Shown here one piece after another: positions 49,572 to 59,362 of a DNA stretch of 64,000 bases (positions are counted from its first letter, which is position 1; each line of letters starts with the position of its first letter). The position numbers and the translations under genes are program-made. The notes under the pieces are model-generated. The model saw only the letters and a list, made by a program, of their open reading frames with translations, was not told where the DNA came from and did not search any database. The stretch is from assembly GCA_903857255.1 (NCBI GenBank), contig CAIODY010000081.1, positions 1 to 64,000 on the forward strand, given 5' to 3'. Origin of the DNA: an uncultured bacterium (lineage in GTDB: Bacteria; Bacteroidota; Bacteroidia; Chitinophagales; CAIODY01).

Positions 49572-50552
49572 TTACTCTATCAACTCATAATTTTTCAGCA
49601 CTCTCCAACCATAAATTCCGTTGGCAAATGTGAATTTAATTTTGCTGTAAGGTCTTGTCCTATCAGGGTCGGGGAAGAAACGGATGAAAGTAAATTCATC
49701 GTAAGCATTGTTTGCTAATTGCATCATCGAGCCACGTTGCATGGTAAATTCATATTGTTCATCTACAGCATTAAAACTGATGTAAAAATTAGTTACAAAA
49801 AGTGCGTTCGCTAATAATGGTGCAATGCCAACCAACAAAAGCAACAACGAAATTTTCACTTTTTGCTTAAAATAAAATTGCCATAATGCGCCGCAAATAC
49901 TAATGGATAGTACATAAAATAGCAAAATGAATTTCATGTCAATCATCGTAACTAATGCGTAATTCCAAAATAAAAACAGATTAATTGCTGATAGCCAAAA
50001 CAATTTAAAGTGTTCAAATTTGTTCAAAAAAGAAAATGAAATCTTGAATCGTTCCCAATGCAATTTTTTTCGTAGCGACCAACCAATGAATAAATACGGC
50101 GAAAAAAACAGCAACAAAATTGCCGCAGGAATCAATGCCGGCAAGCCATACCATTTGAAAAAGAAAATCGGGATGGCGATGGGTAAAAAAATTGAAACAA
50201 AAAATCCGAAATGGTCGAGCAAAATATTCATCGAATTCAAATAGCGATAATCATCTGAATTGATGTATTCTTCATAACGCATTTGTGCTTGCCTCTCGGC
50301 TTCTGCATTGGCTTTCCGCTTTTCTTCTTGCATCCAATTTTCATAAGAAGAATTATTAAATGCTGACGGATTTTTTTTGTGCTTGATTAAAATTTGATAG
50401 GCTTCATTCAGCAAAATAAAATGCTGATGTGCATCAGGGTGCGAATTAATGTCAGGATGGAATTGTTTGGCTTTGATGCGATAAGCTTTGGTGATTTGCT
50501 CAATGGTAGCAGATTCTGAAAGCTCTAATATTTTGTAGTATTGATGCAGCAA
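49572..50552 (-). CDS. J-domain (DnaJ-like) membrane protein
   Basis: YYKILELSESATIEQITKAYRIKAKQFHPDINSHPDA; TM segments. Confidence 0.88.
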   Translation of the reverse strand: MLHQYYKILELSESATIEQITKAYRIKAKQFHPDINSHPDAHQHFILLNEAYQILIKHKKNPSAFNNSSYENWMQEEKRKANAEAERQAQMRYEEYINSDDYRYLNSMNILLDHFGFFVSIFLPIAIPIFFFKWYGLPALIPAAILLLFFSPYLFIGWSLRKKLHWERFKISFSFLNKFEHFKLFWLSAINLFLFWNYALVTMIDMKFILLFYVLSISICGALWQFYFKQKVKISLLLLLVGIAPLLANALFVTNFYISFNAVDEQYEFTMQRGSMMQLANNAYDEFTFIRFFPDPDRTRPYSKIKFTFANGIYGWRVLKNYELIE

Positions 50553-50561
50553 AGCGATGAA

Positions 50562-51701
50562 TTATTTCTGCAAACCATCTAATTGTTGTTGTGCTTCGGT
50601 TTTGTATTTTCCATTTTCCGAAACAATTTGCTCAAACAAATTTTTTGCTGTGAGTTCATCTTCAATTTTTAAATGCGATAATGCTTTTTGATAACGAGCA
50701 TCATCAAACCAATCCTGATTGTTGCTAAGCATAATGGCATCAAATTGTTTGATGGCTTCAATGTACTTGCCAGCTTGCATGTAGCTCATTCCCAAATAAT
50801 ATTTTGCTTGAAAATTTGTAGGTTCTTTAGCCACCACATTATTCAATGATGAAATTGCTTTCACAAAATTTTTAGCATTGTATTGCTTCAAACCTTCAGT
50901 TTCATCAGGGTTTTGAGGTATTGCGATTTTTTTTGCTGCCACATTTTCATTATTCACATTGTTGTAGTTCGCCGATGGAATAGATGCAGATGGCGATGAC
51001 AACGATTTCATTTTTGATGTAGATTTTAATTCTTCATCAGCACTTATCGCTACTTCATTTTTTGAATTTGCTGCTACATTATTTTTCGATAAAACTTCCG
51101 CAGCATCTTTGTCTAATGCAGCAACGGTTTGTTCTTCAGGCTTTTTTGTAGAGTCTATTTCAGCGTTAGCAGATTCAGAAAGTGGCGTAATATCTTCAGT
51201 GGCAGTGGCTGTTGATGAATAAATATTATCGGCATTTTTTTCTTTGATAATCGTAATGGTATCTTTCCTTTCATCTTTTTTCAGCATCGCTAAATTGCTC
51301 ACTTTCGAACTTAAATCTTGAATATTTTTTGCTACATTCTCAAATCGAGTATGCAAAAACCAATCGAAATAAATTCCTGAAAGCAAAATTAAAAATAACA
51401 CCGAAGCCGCCACAGCAATGATTTTCCAAGGCGAATAAAAAATATGTTTGCGGCTATTATATTTTACTCTACGTTTGATTTGACGATTTAAAATTGCTAC
51501 TTCATTTTGATATTCAGCAAAATTGGCTTGCTTCAATCCTTCCACTGCATCGCTACAAAACTCACATTCCAACAAATGATTTTCAACATTTCGTTTTTCA
51601 ATTGGCGACAAAACATTTTGCACATACAGTTTCATTTGCTCGGGTGTTAAGCATTTGCCACTGTCGTTAAACAAATTTTCATATTTTATTTCGTTTGCCA
51701 T
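50562..51701 (-). CDS. Anti-sigma-factor-like zinc-finger membrane protein with TPR domain
   Basis: N-terminal HLLECEFCSDAV; one TM; C-terminal TPR. Confidence 0.75.
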   Translation of the reverse strand: MANEIKYENLFNDSGKCLTPEQMKLYVQNVLSPIEKRNVENHLLECEFCSDAVEGLKQANFAEYQNEVAILNRQIKRRVKYNSRKHIFYSPWKIIAVAASVLFLILLSGIYFDWFLHTRFENVAKNIQDLSSKVSNLAMLKKDERKDTITIIKEKNADNIYSSTATATEDITPLSESANAEIDSTKKPEEQTVAALDKDAAEVLSKNNVAANSKNEVAISADEELKSTSKMKSLSSPSASIPSANYNNVNNENVAAKKIAIPQNPDETEGLKQYNAKNFVKAISSLNNVVAKEPTNFQAKYYLGMSYMQAGKYIEAIKQFDAIMLSNNQDWFDDARYQKALSHLKIEDELTAKNLFEQIVSENGKYKTEAQQQLDGLQK

Positions 51702-51702
51702 T

Positions 51703-52302
51703 TTATTTGAATCGTTCGCCTGCTTTACTTTGATTTTTTTCTAAAATAATTTTCAAATTTCGTTTACCATTTTGAATATAACTTTTCACCTGCATCATTG
51801 TAAATCCAGTAGCATCAACAATTTCCTGGTAGCATTTATTTTTTAGATAAAATAATTCAACACAAGTTTTTTGTTGTTCATTCAATTCATTTAATGCAGT
51901 GTACAATTCTTTTTCTTCATTTTCCGATTGCGTATAAAGATGAATTGCTTCGTCATTTTCCACAAAATTATCGCTGATGGGTTTCAGCAAATCTAAAGGC
52001 ACATGATTTTCATTTTTCTTGCGAAGCTGCATCAGGCAATGGTTTTTGGTAACCATATACAACCACGATTTGAAATATTGCACTTCATGTTTTCGCAAAT
52101 CAATCAACAATTTTTCAAAAATATCCATTACCGCATCGCGGCTTTCGGCTTCATTTTTCAAATATTTGAAACAAGTACCTAACACAAGATGGGTGTAGCG
52201 TTGATACAATTCGGCAAAGAAAACGTGGTCGCCTGTACTTTTATATTGCAGCACCAATTCAATGTCGCTTAGTTGTTCGATATGAATGTGATGATTGGGC
52301 AA
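51703..52302 (-). CDS. ECF-type RNA polymerase sigma factor
   Basis: Sigma70 region 2/4 pattern (AVMDIFEKLLIDLRKHEVQYFKSWLYMVTKNHCLMQLRKK). Confidence 0.9.
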   Translation of the reverse strand: MPNHHIHIEQLSDIELVLQYKSTGDHVFFAELYQRYTHLVLGTCFKYLKNEAESRDAVMDIFEKLLIDLRKHEVQYFKSWLYMVTKNHCLMQLRKKNENHVPLDLLKPISDNFVENDEAIHLYTQSENEEKELYTALNELNEQQKTCVELFYLKNKCYQEIVDATGFTMMQVKSYIQNGKRNLKIILEKNQSKAGERFK

Positions 52303-52554
52303 TGAATAGTTTTGTGCAAATGTAATTGGAAAAATCTAATGACCATTTGCAAACATACTTAATTAAATATTAAAACACATAGACACATAGGATTGAAACA
52401 GTTGCTGGTAGCTCGTTTCTTGTTGTTAGTTGATACAGCTATGTTTAAAAATTTATTTTTCTGAGTCCCTCTTACTTTTATCCAAGATTAACTTTAGTGC
52501 AACAATAGTCAATGCTTCGCATTGTATGCTATTGTGCCTATGTGTTGAAAAAAA

Positions 52555-53259
52555 TCAGATGTCGCCCAAAGTTGGTCGCAACACAATATCTTCAACTAAG
52601 GATGAATCGGACAATTGATAAGCATTGAATACAACCGAAGCTACATCACTTGTCATAATAAATCTTTCTTTCAGCAAATCAGTTCCTTTCCACGAATCGG
52701 TTAAAACCGCGCCTGGATAAATGGTGGTTACTCTGATGCCTTTATCTTTCAATTCTTCTCTTAAATTTTTTGAAAATCCGGTGAGTGCAAATTTAGTAAT
52801 GCTATAACTTCCACCATTTTCATAAGCCTGCAAACCTGCTACACTACTCATGTTGAAGATATAACCAGATTTTTGTTGTAGCATATTTGGCAAAAAATAA
52901 CGAGTGATTTCGTAAGCACTTAGCACATTGGTTTGCCATAAAAATTCTAATCTTCCTTCGGGTTCATCAGCAATATTTCCGGGTAAAAATGTACCAGCAT
53001 TGTTTACTAAAACGTCAATTGTTTTGAAATGATTTAAAACTTTTTTGCAAAAATTTTCTCTCTCATTTTTATTACTCACATCAGCTGAAACACACAGCAC
53101 ATCAATAGTTGCATTGATTTTTAATAAATCATTTTTGGTTTGTTGCAATTCATTTTCATTTCTGGCGCAAATAGCCAAATTAAAATTTTCTTTGGCAAAT
53201 TTTTCGGCGATAGCTTTTCCAATTCCTTTTGAAGCCCCAGTAATAACGGCAGTTTTCAT
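52555..53259 (-). CDS. SDR family oxidoreductase
   Basis: VITGASKGIGKAIAEKF; NNAG; SITKFALTG. Confidence 0.92.
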   Translation of the reverse strand: MKTAVITGASKGIGKAIAEKFAKENFNLAICARNENELQQTKNDLLKINATIDVLCVSADVSNKNERENFCKKVLNHFKTIDVLVNNAGTFLPGNIADEPEGRLEFLWQTNVLSAYEITRYFLPNMLQQKSGYIFNMSSVAGLQAYENGGSYSITKFALTGFSKNLREELKDKGIRVTTIYPGAVLTDSWKGTDLLKERFIMTSDVASVVFNAYQLSDSSLVEDIVLRPTLGDI

Positions 53260-53274
53260 GCTAAATTTTATCTT

Positions 53275-53874
53275 TTAAATCAAATTTAATCTTCCTAATT
53301 CACTCATCAATTTACTCACTGGTAAGCCCATCACATTGTAAAAACAACCATTGATTTTTTCTATTCCAATTAAACCAATCCATTCTTGGATGGCGTAAGA
53401 ACCAGCTTTATCAAAGGGTTTGAACTGTGTGATATAAAACTGAATCTGTTCGGGAGTTAATCGTTTGAAAAAAACTTCAGTTTGTTCATTAAAAATACTT
53501 AAAGGCTTTTTTGATTTTGCATCATAAATGCAAACACCAGTAATCACATTGTGTTTGTTGCCCGATAATTTTCGCAACATCTCAAAAGCATGTTGCGCAT
53601 CAGTTGGTTTGCCGATGATTTCACCATTTAATAAAACAATCGTATCTGCACCAATCACAATAGTTTCAGCCTGATTTAAATCAGCCGATGCAATAGCTTT
53701 TTCTTTGGCTAAAGTTTCAGGTATCCAACTTTTTTCCATTTCATGGCGTTGCAACAATTGTTGTGTAATGCCGTCTTCATCCACATTTGCCACTTGAATT
53801 TTAAAATTCAAACCCACTTCTTTCAATAATTGTTGTCGCCTTGGTGAGCCACTTGCTAAAATAAAATCTATCAT
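53275..53874 (-). CDS. maf: Maf-like nucleotide pyrophosphatase
   Basis: ILASGSPRRQQLLKEVG; GADTIVLLNGEIIGKP. Confidence 0.94.
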   Translation of the reverse strand: MIDFILASGSPRRQQLLKEVGLNFKIQVANVDEDGITQQLLQRHEMEKSWIPETLAKEKAIASADLNQAETIVIGADTIVLLNGEIIGKPTDAQHAFEMLRKLSGNKHNVITGVCIYDAKSKKPLSIFNEQTEVFFKRLTPEQIQFYITQFKPFDKAGSYAIQEWIGLIGIEKINGCFYNVMGLPVSKLMSELGRLNLI

Positions 53875-53877
53875 TTT

Positions 53878-54852
53878 TTAATTGAAATAATTTTGAAACC
53901 ACTGTTGAATAAAAAACATCGAAACAATTCCTGCCAACATCACCACTTTCATCACTGTGCTTAAAACCTTATACTGTTGTGGCTTTTCAGCTTTCCATAA
54001 ACTCAATAAAACAAACAACAAAGGTAATTGCAGCAAAATAGAAACGTAAATATTCCAAGTGTTGAACAGCGAATAAAACATCCGTTGCCGATAAAAATGA
54101 AATTGAAACCAAGCAATGCAACACATTGTAACTGCTATTAAAATCGTAATTAAAAATTTTGCAGCATTCACTGAAAGCCATATTGGCAAAGTGTTACAGC
54201 CAGTTGCTTTATCGCCTTCTATATCCTGTAAATCTTTTAATAATTCTCTTATCCATTGGGTTAAAAATGCAAAAGCAGCAAAAACTAATGTTGCCAATAA
54301 AATAATTTGAACCACCACATCAAACTCGGGTTGACTATTGTAAAAAACAATTGGTTCAAAAAAAATCGGCATCAGCAATGCAATGGCTGAAAGTAAAGCC
54401 ACTGCTATATTTCCGACAATCGGTCGCTTTTTTAATTGCATAGCATACAGCCACAATAAGCCAGCAGCAGCTATTTGCAACGATGCCAAATGCAAACTTC
54501 GGAGTTGATAGGCTACTAAAGTTCCTAAAATTATTCCAATAATATTGATGCTGTAATAAAATTTTGAAGCTTGCGAAAAGCTGATAGTTTGGCTTATGTA
54601 AACCTTATTTGGCTTGTTTATTTTATCAGTTTCTACATCGCAAAAATCGTTGATAATATAACCTGCAGCATTGATGCAGAGCACACTTACCACCAATATC
54701 AAAAACCAAAACTCATTTAGATAAGGCGACAAATGTCCTTCGCCAATCACACAATTTTTCAGCAACGGAATGATAATAAACCATCGTACAGCGTACATGG
54801 CAAAAGCTGTGAGCAATAAATTAATGGGGCGAATCAGTTTTAAATAATTCAT
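53878..54852 (-). CDS. UbiA-family prenyltransferase (geranylgeranylglycerol-phosphate geranylgeranyltransferase-like)
   Basis: NDFCDVETDKINKPNK; RELLKDLQDIEGDKATGCNTLP; MNYLKL start preferred over 54909. Confidence 0.88.
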   Translation of the reverse strand: MNYLKLIRPINLLLTAFAMYAVRWFIIIPLLKNCVIGEGHLSPYLNEFWFLILVVSVLCINAAGYIINDFCDVETDKINKPNKVYISQTISFSQASKFYYSINIIGIILGTLVAYQLRSLHLASLQIAAAGLLWLYAMQLKKRPIVGNIAVALLSAIALLMPIFFEPIVFYNSQPEFDVVVQIILLATLVFAAFAFLTQWIRELLKDLQDIEGDKATGCNTLPIWLSVNAAKFLITILIAVTMCCIAWFQFHFYRQRMFYSLFNTWNIYVSILLQLPLLFVLLSLWKAEKPQQYKVLSTVMKVVMLAGIVSMFFIQQWFQNYFN

Positions 54853-54902
54853 AGCGCAATAATACAACTGAAATTTTAGTGTTGAAATTGTAAGTTTGCA
54901 AA

Positions 54903-55595
54903 ATGACAAAAGAAGCTATCATTTTAGCAGGCGGTTTGGGTACACGATTGCAGTCGGTTGTAAGCGATGTGCCAAAGGCATTAGCGCCAGTTGCAGGTCA
55001 GCCATTTTTATACTTTTTATTGAAACAATTGAAGCAGCAAGGCTTTCAGCGATTAGTTTTTTCATTAGGTTATAAACACGAATTGATTGAAGAATATTTG
55101 TGGGAATGGAAAGAAGATTTTGATATGGCTTTTGCCATTGAAGAAGAGCCATTGGGAACTGGCGGTGGCATTAGAAATGCGGTGTTAAGTACGAAAGAAA
55201 AAACAAGTTTTATTTTAAATGCTGATACTTTTTTTGATGTAAACTTGATGGATATGTTTCAGTTTCATCAGGCTCAAAATGCTGATTTGACAATTGCTTT
55301 GAAGCCATTAACAAATTTCAACCGCTATGGAATTGTATTACTGGATGAAGAAAAAAATATTGTTGGTTTTAAAGAAAAACAACCTACTGAAAGCGGATTG
55401 ATTAACGGTGGTATTTATTTATTGACCAATCAATTGCTTACAGATTTTACTTTCCCACAAAAATTCAGTTTTGAAAAAGATTTTTTAGAAACCCATTTAC
55501 ACTTTCATCATTTCAAAGGTTATGTTTCTGATGGCTATTTTATTGACATTGGTGTGCCTGAAGATTTTGCAAAGGCGAATGTAGATTTGAAATAG
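54903..55595 (+). CDS. Sugar-phosphate nucleotidyltransferase
   Basis: EAIILAGGLGTRLQSVVSDVPKALAPVAGQPFL. Confidence 0.92.
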   Translation: MTKEAIILAGGLGTRLQSVVSDVPKALAPVAGQPFLYFLLKQLKQQGFQRLVFSLGYKHELIEEYLWEWKEDFDMAFAIEEEPLGTGGGIRNAVLSTKEKTSFILNADTFFDVNLMDMFQFHQAQNADLTIALKPLTNFNRYGIVLLDEEKNIVGFKEKQPTESGLINGGIYLLTNQLLTDFTFPQKFSFEKDFLETHLHFHHFKGYVSDGYFIDIGVPEDFAKANVDLK

Positions 55596-55607
55596 TTTAG
55601 CTTTACC

Positions 55608-56195
55608 TTAAATAAATTCAGCCACTGCACACACTTCCCATTTTTTATGTGCATGAATATTGATGGCAATTTTAGTATAGTTTTTGTCTAAGCAAATATC
55701 ACGATGTCCGCAAGAAGGCACATCATGGTCAATCAACCATTGCATGGCAATATCCAAGCCTGTTTCCATGCCATACGAACAACATTCAGCAAAATTATTT
55801 TCTTTACAATTTTGTCTTTTATGCCCTATCTCGCCACTGTTGCCCATTTCATTAGCATAACATTTTGCATCAGCATACAGTCGTTCATCATACACATAAG
55901 CTGGCAAAGCATTTTGCCGATTCAACTGGTTGATTAATGATTTTTTAAACGTCGAATTTTGCAAATAGTTGCCATATTTTTTAGGTGCCTCATATTTCAA
56001 CAACTCGATTTGAACAAATTGCTTAGGATACAATCGGGCTAAATTGATATACATAATCGCATCTCTCTCTGGTTGCGTCAAATAACTGATTTCATTAGCA
56101 GTACTGGCAGTTTTAATTTGCTCTGGCGTCCAATTGGCAGCATTAGATTGATAAAATGCCAAACAATAAAAAAGAAAGAAAAGAAATGCTTTCAT
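55608..56195 (-). CDS. Secreted CAP/SCP-domain protein
   Basis: Signal peptide; INLARLYPKQF; WLIDHDVPSCGHRDICLDKNYTKIAI. Confidence 0.75.
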   Translation of the reverse strand: MKAFLFFLFYCLAFYQSNAANWTPEQIKTASTANEISYLTQPERDAIMYINLARLYPKQFVQIELLKYEAPKKYGNYLQNSTFKKSLINQLNRQNALPAYVYDERLYADAKCYANEMGNSGEIGHKRQNCKENNFAECCSYGMETGLDIAMQWLIDHDVPSCGHRDICLDKNYTKIAINIHAHKKWEVCAVAEFI

Positions 56196-56386
56196 AACAT
56201 TTGATTTAGTTGAGTGTTATACGACAGCAACAAAAAAACGTTTCAAAAAAATATACGTTGGCTTCTGTTTGCTTAAATGAAAAGCAAGCCTCAACTTAGC
56301 GGATTCTAAAAATTCAAAAGGCACAAATGCACGAATATTTTTTTTAAAAAAACTTCGTGTTCTTTGTGCCTTTGTGAGCAACTATT

Positions 56387-59254
56387 ATGGCAAAAAAGAA
56401 ACTTCCTGCAATCAGCGAATACGAAATAGAGCATTTAAGTGTGTATGGCGCAAGGGTACACAATCTGAAAAATATTGATGTGCATTTGCCACGAAATAAA
56501 ATGGTTGTGATTACAGGCATTAGTGGCAGCGGCAAATCATCGTTAGCCTTTGATACTATTTATGCCGAAGGTCAACGCCGCTACATGGAAAGTTTTTCGG
56601 CCTATGCAAGGCAATTTATTGGCGCACTCGAAAGACCTGATGTAGATAAGGTTACAGGGCTTTCACCGGTGATTGCGATTGAACAAAAAACTACGAATAA
56701 AAATCCACGGAGCACAGTTGGTACAGTAACAGAAATTTATGATTTCGTTCGTTTGTTGTATGCTCGTGTAGGTGAAGCATACAGCTATGCCACAGGAAAA
56801 AAAATGGTTCGTTATTCTGAAGAACAAATCATTGAACATATTTTAACTAACTACGCCGAAAAGAAAATTGGCATTCTTACACCTTTGGTAAAAGGCAGAA
56901 AAGGACATTATCGCGAATTGTTTGAACAGTTGCGAAAGCAAGGCTACACCAAGGTTCGCATTGATGGTGAAATTGAAAACATCACTGATAAAATGCAGGT
57001 GGACAGATTTAAAATCCACGACATTGAACTCATCATTGACAGATTAGAAGTAGGCGAAGAAGATTTAGCACGAATAAAATCATCATCGCTTTTAGCCATG
57101 AATATGGGCAAAGGCGAAATGATGGTGCTCGATTTTGAAACCAACAAAGTTGAGCGATTGAGCAAAACTCTGATGTGTGCCGATACTGGCATTTCTTACG
57201 AAGAACCATCGCCCAATTCATTTTCATTCAACTCACCTTATGGTGCTTGTCCGTTTTGCAAAGGGCTTGGAACAATTTACCGAGTGAATGAAAAATTAGT
57301 CATTCCAGATGAAAAGAAATCTATCCAACAAGGCGGCATTGCTGCATTAGGCGAATACAAAGAAAATTTTGTGTTCATGCAAATACGGGCGTTGGCAAAA
57401 AAATATAAGTTTGAATTAACCGATGCCATCAACACTTTGCCTGTGGAAGCAAAACACATCATCATGTATGGCAATGGCGAAGGTCGCATCAGCACTGATT
57501 ATTCGGCTGGTGCAAATTTTGGCAAGGCTAATTACGATTTAACTTTTGAAGGCATTATGCCCATGCTCGAAAGATATTTCAATGATACACAAAGCGAAAG
57601 TGTTCGCAAATGGGCAGAAGGTTTTATGGAATTGAAAGAGTGTGAAAGTTGCCATGGAAGCCGCCTGAAACAGGAGGCTTTATATTTTAAAATCAACGAA
57701 AAAAATATTGCTGAATTATCAGCTATGGACATCAGCGATTTGTATAATTGGTTTGAGCATTTATACGAACGATTAAATGACAAACAACAATTGATTGCAA
57801 AAGAATTGTTGAAAGAAATTTCTACCCGAATAAAATTCTTGCTGGATGTTGGTTTGAATTATCTAAATCTGAACCGCCCAAGTAGAAGCCTTAGTGGTGG
57901 TGAATCACAGCGGATTAGATTAGCAACTCAAATTGGTTCGCAACTCACGGGCATCACTTATATTTTAGATGAACCCAGCATTGGTTTGCATCAACGCGAT
58001 AATCAAAAACTGATTGCATCATTAAGAAACTTAACTGAAATCGGTAACACCGTTTTGATTGTAGAACACGATGAAGAAATTATGCAAGCCGCAGATTACA
58101 TTGTTGACATCGGACCCAAAGCTGGCGAACATGGCGGCAGAGTGATGGCGCAAGGCACTTATGCTGAGATTTTAAAACAGTCATCGCTCACAACAAATTA
58201 TTTGGGTGGTCATCAGCAAATACCAATTCCGAAAAAAAGAAGAGAAGGTAGCGGCGAACAGATTGTGCTGACTGGTTGCAAAGGAAACAATCTGAAAAAT
58301 GTTTCAGTTTCGTTTCCATTGGGCAAAATGACTGTTGTTACTGGTGTTTCAGGCAGTGGTAAATCAACTATTGTGAATGAAACTTTGTATCCATTGTTGA
58401 TGCAACATTGCTTCAACAGCAAAATGAAAGTATTGCCTTATGATAAAATTGAAGGCTTAAAGCATATTGATAAAGTGATTGAAATTGACCAATCGCCCAT
58501 TGGTCGCAGCCCACGAAGTAATCCAGCTACTTACATCAATGTATTTGCCGACATCCGAAATTTATTTGCGATGTTGCCCGAAGCAAAAATAAGAGGTTAT
58601 AAAGCTGGCAGATTTTCATTCAATGTAAAAGGCGGACGTTGCGAAACCTGCGAAGGTGGCGGTATGAAGCAAATTGAAATGAATTTTTTACCCGATGTAG
58701 AAGTGTTGTGTGAAAAATGTTTTGGTAAAAGATTTAACAGAGAAACGCTCGAAATCCGCTACCGTGGCAAATCTATCAGCGATGTGCTGGACATGACGGT
58801 GGAAGATGCTGTAAATTTATTTGAAAATATTCCGAACATTCATCGCCGAATAAAAACTTTACAAGATGTTGGCTTGGGTTATATCCGTTTAGGGCAATCG
58901 GCTACAACCTTGAGTGGTGGCGAAGCACAACGTGTGAAGTTAGCCACTGAATTATCGAAAATAGATACTGGCAACACGTTTTATATTTTAGATGAACCTA
59001 CCACAGGTTTGCATTTTGAAGACATCAGAGTGTTGATGGAAGTGATTGGGAAATTGGTAGAAAAGAAAAACACAGTACTCATCATCGAACACAATTTAGA
59101 TGTCATAAAATTAGCCGACCATGTGATTGATATTGGACCTGAAGGTGGCAATGCTGGCGGACAAGTATTGTTTACAGGCACTCCCGAAGAATTAGCAAAA
59201 TCAGGCGTTGGTTACACTTCTAAATTTTTGAAGCCTTTGTTTGCAAAGAAATAA
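56387..59254 (+). CDS. uvrA: Excinuclease ABC subunit UvrA
   Basis: ITGISGSGKSSLAFDTIYAEGQRRYMESFSAYARQF; two ABC modules and Zn motifs. Confidence 0.97.
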   Translation: MAKKKLPAISEYEIEHLSVYGARVHNLKNIDVHLPRNKMVVITGISGSGKSSLAFDTIYAEGQRRYMESFSAYARQFIGALERPDVDKVTGLSPVIAIEQKTTNKNPRSTVGTVTEIYDFVRLLYARVGEAYSYATGKKMVRYSEEQIIEHILTNYAEKKIGILTPLVKGRKGHYRELFEQLRKQGYTKVRIDGEIENITDKMQVDRFKIHDIELIIDRLEVGEEDLARIKSSSLLAMNMGKGEMMVLDFETNKVERLSKTLMCADTGISYEEPSPNSFSFNSPYGACPFCKGLGTIYRVNEKLVIPDEKKSIQQGGIAALGEYKENFVFMQIRALAKKYKFELTDAINTLPVEAKHIIMYGNGEGRISTDYSAGANFGKANYDLTFEGIMPMLERYFNDTQSESVRKWAEGFMELKECESCHGSRLKQEALYFKINEKNIAELSAMDISDLYNWFEHLYERLNDKQQLIAKELLKEISTRIKFLLDVGLNYLNLNRPSRSLSGGESQRIRLATQIGSQLTGITYILDEPSIGLHQRDNQKLIASLRNLTEIGNTVLIVEHDEEIMQAADYIVDIGPKAGEHGGRVMAQGTYAEILKQSSLTTNYLGGHQQIPIPKKRREGSGEQIVLTGCKGNNLKNVSVSFPLGKMTVVTGVSGSGKSTIVNETLYPLLMQHCFNSKMKVLPYDKIEGLKHIDKVIEIDQSPIGRSPRSNPATYINVFADIRNLFAMLPEAKIRGYKAGRFSFNVKGGRCETCEGGGMKQIEMNFLPDVEVLCEKCFGKRFNRETLEIRYRGKSISDVLDMTVEDAVNLFENIPNIHRRIKTLQDVGLGYIRLGQSATTLSGGEAQRVKLATELSKIDTGNTFYILDEPTTGLHFEDIRVLMEVIGKLVEKKNTVLIIEHNLDVIKLADHVIDIGPEGGNAGGQVLFTGTPEELAKSGVGYTSKFLKPLFAKK

Positions 59255-59362
59255 GAATGGTTATTTATTGAAATAGTTTTCTACTTTTGGGTAAACATAT
59301 TTCTTGAAAAAAGCCATATTCATTTTTGCGTTTTTTTTTGCGCTTCGCTAACGCATGCACAA

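Noticed and set aside
52370-52555. acacatag.../...ctatgtgt inverted words in the gap upstream of the sigma factor gene
   Set aside because: Short, widely separated arms in AT-rich sequence; no clear element boundaries.
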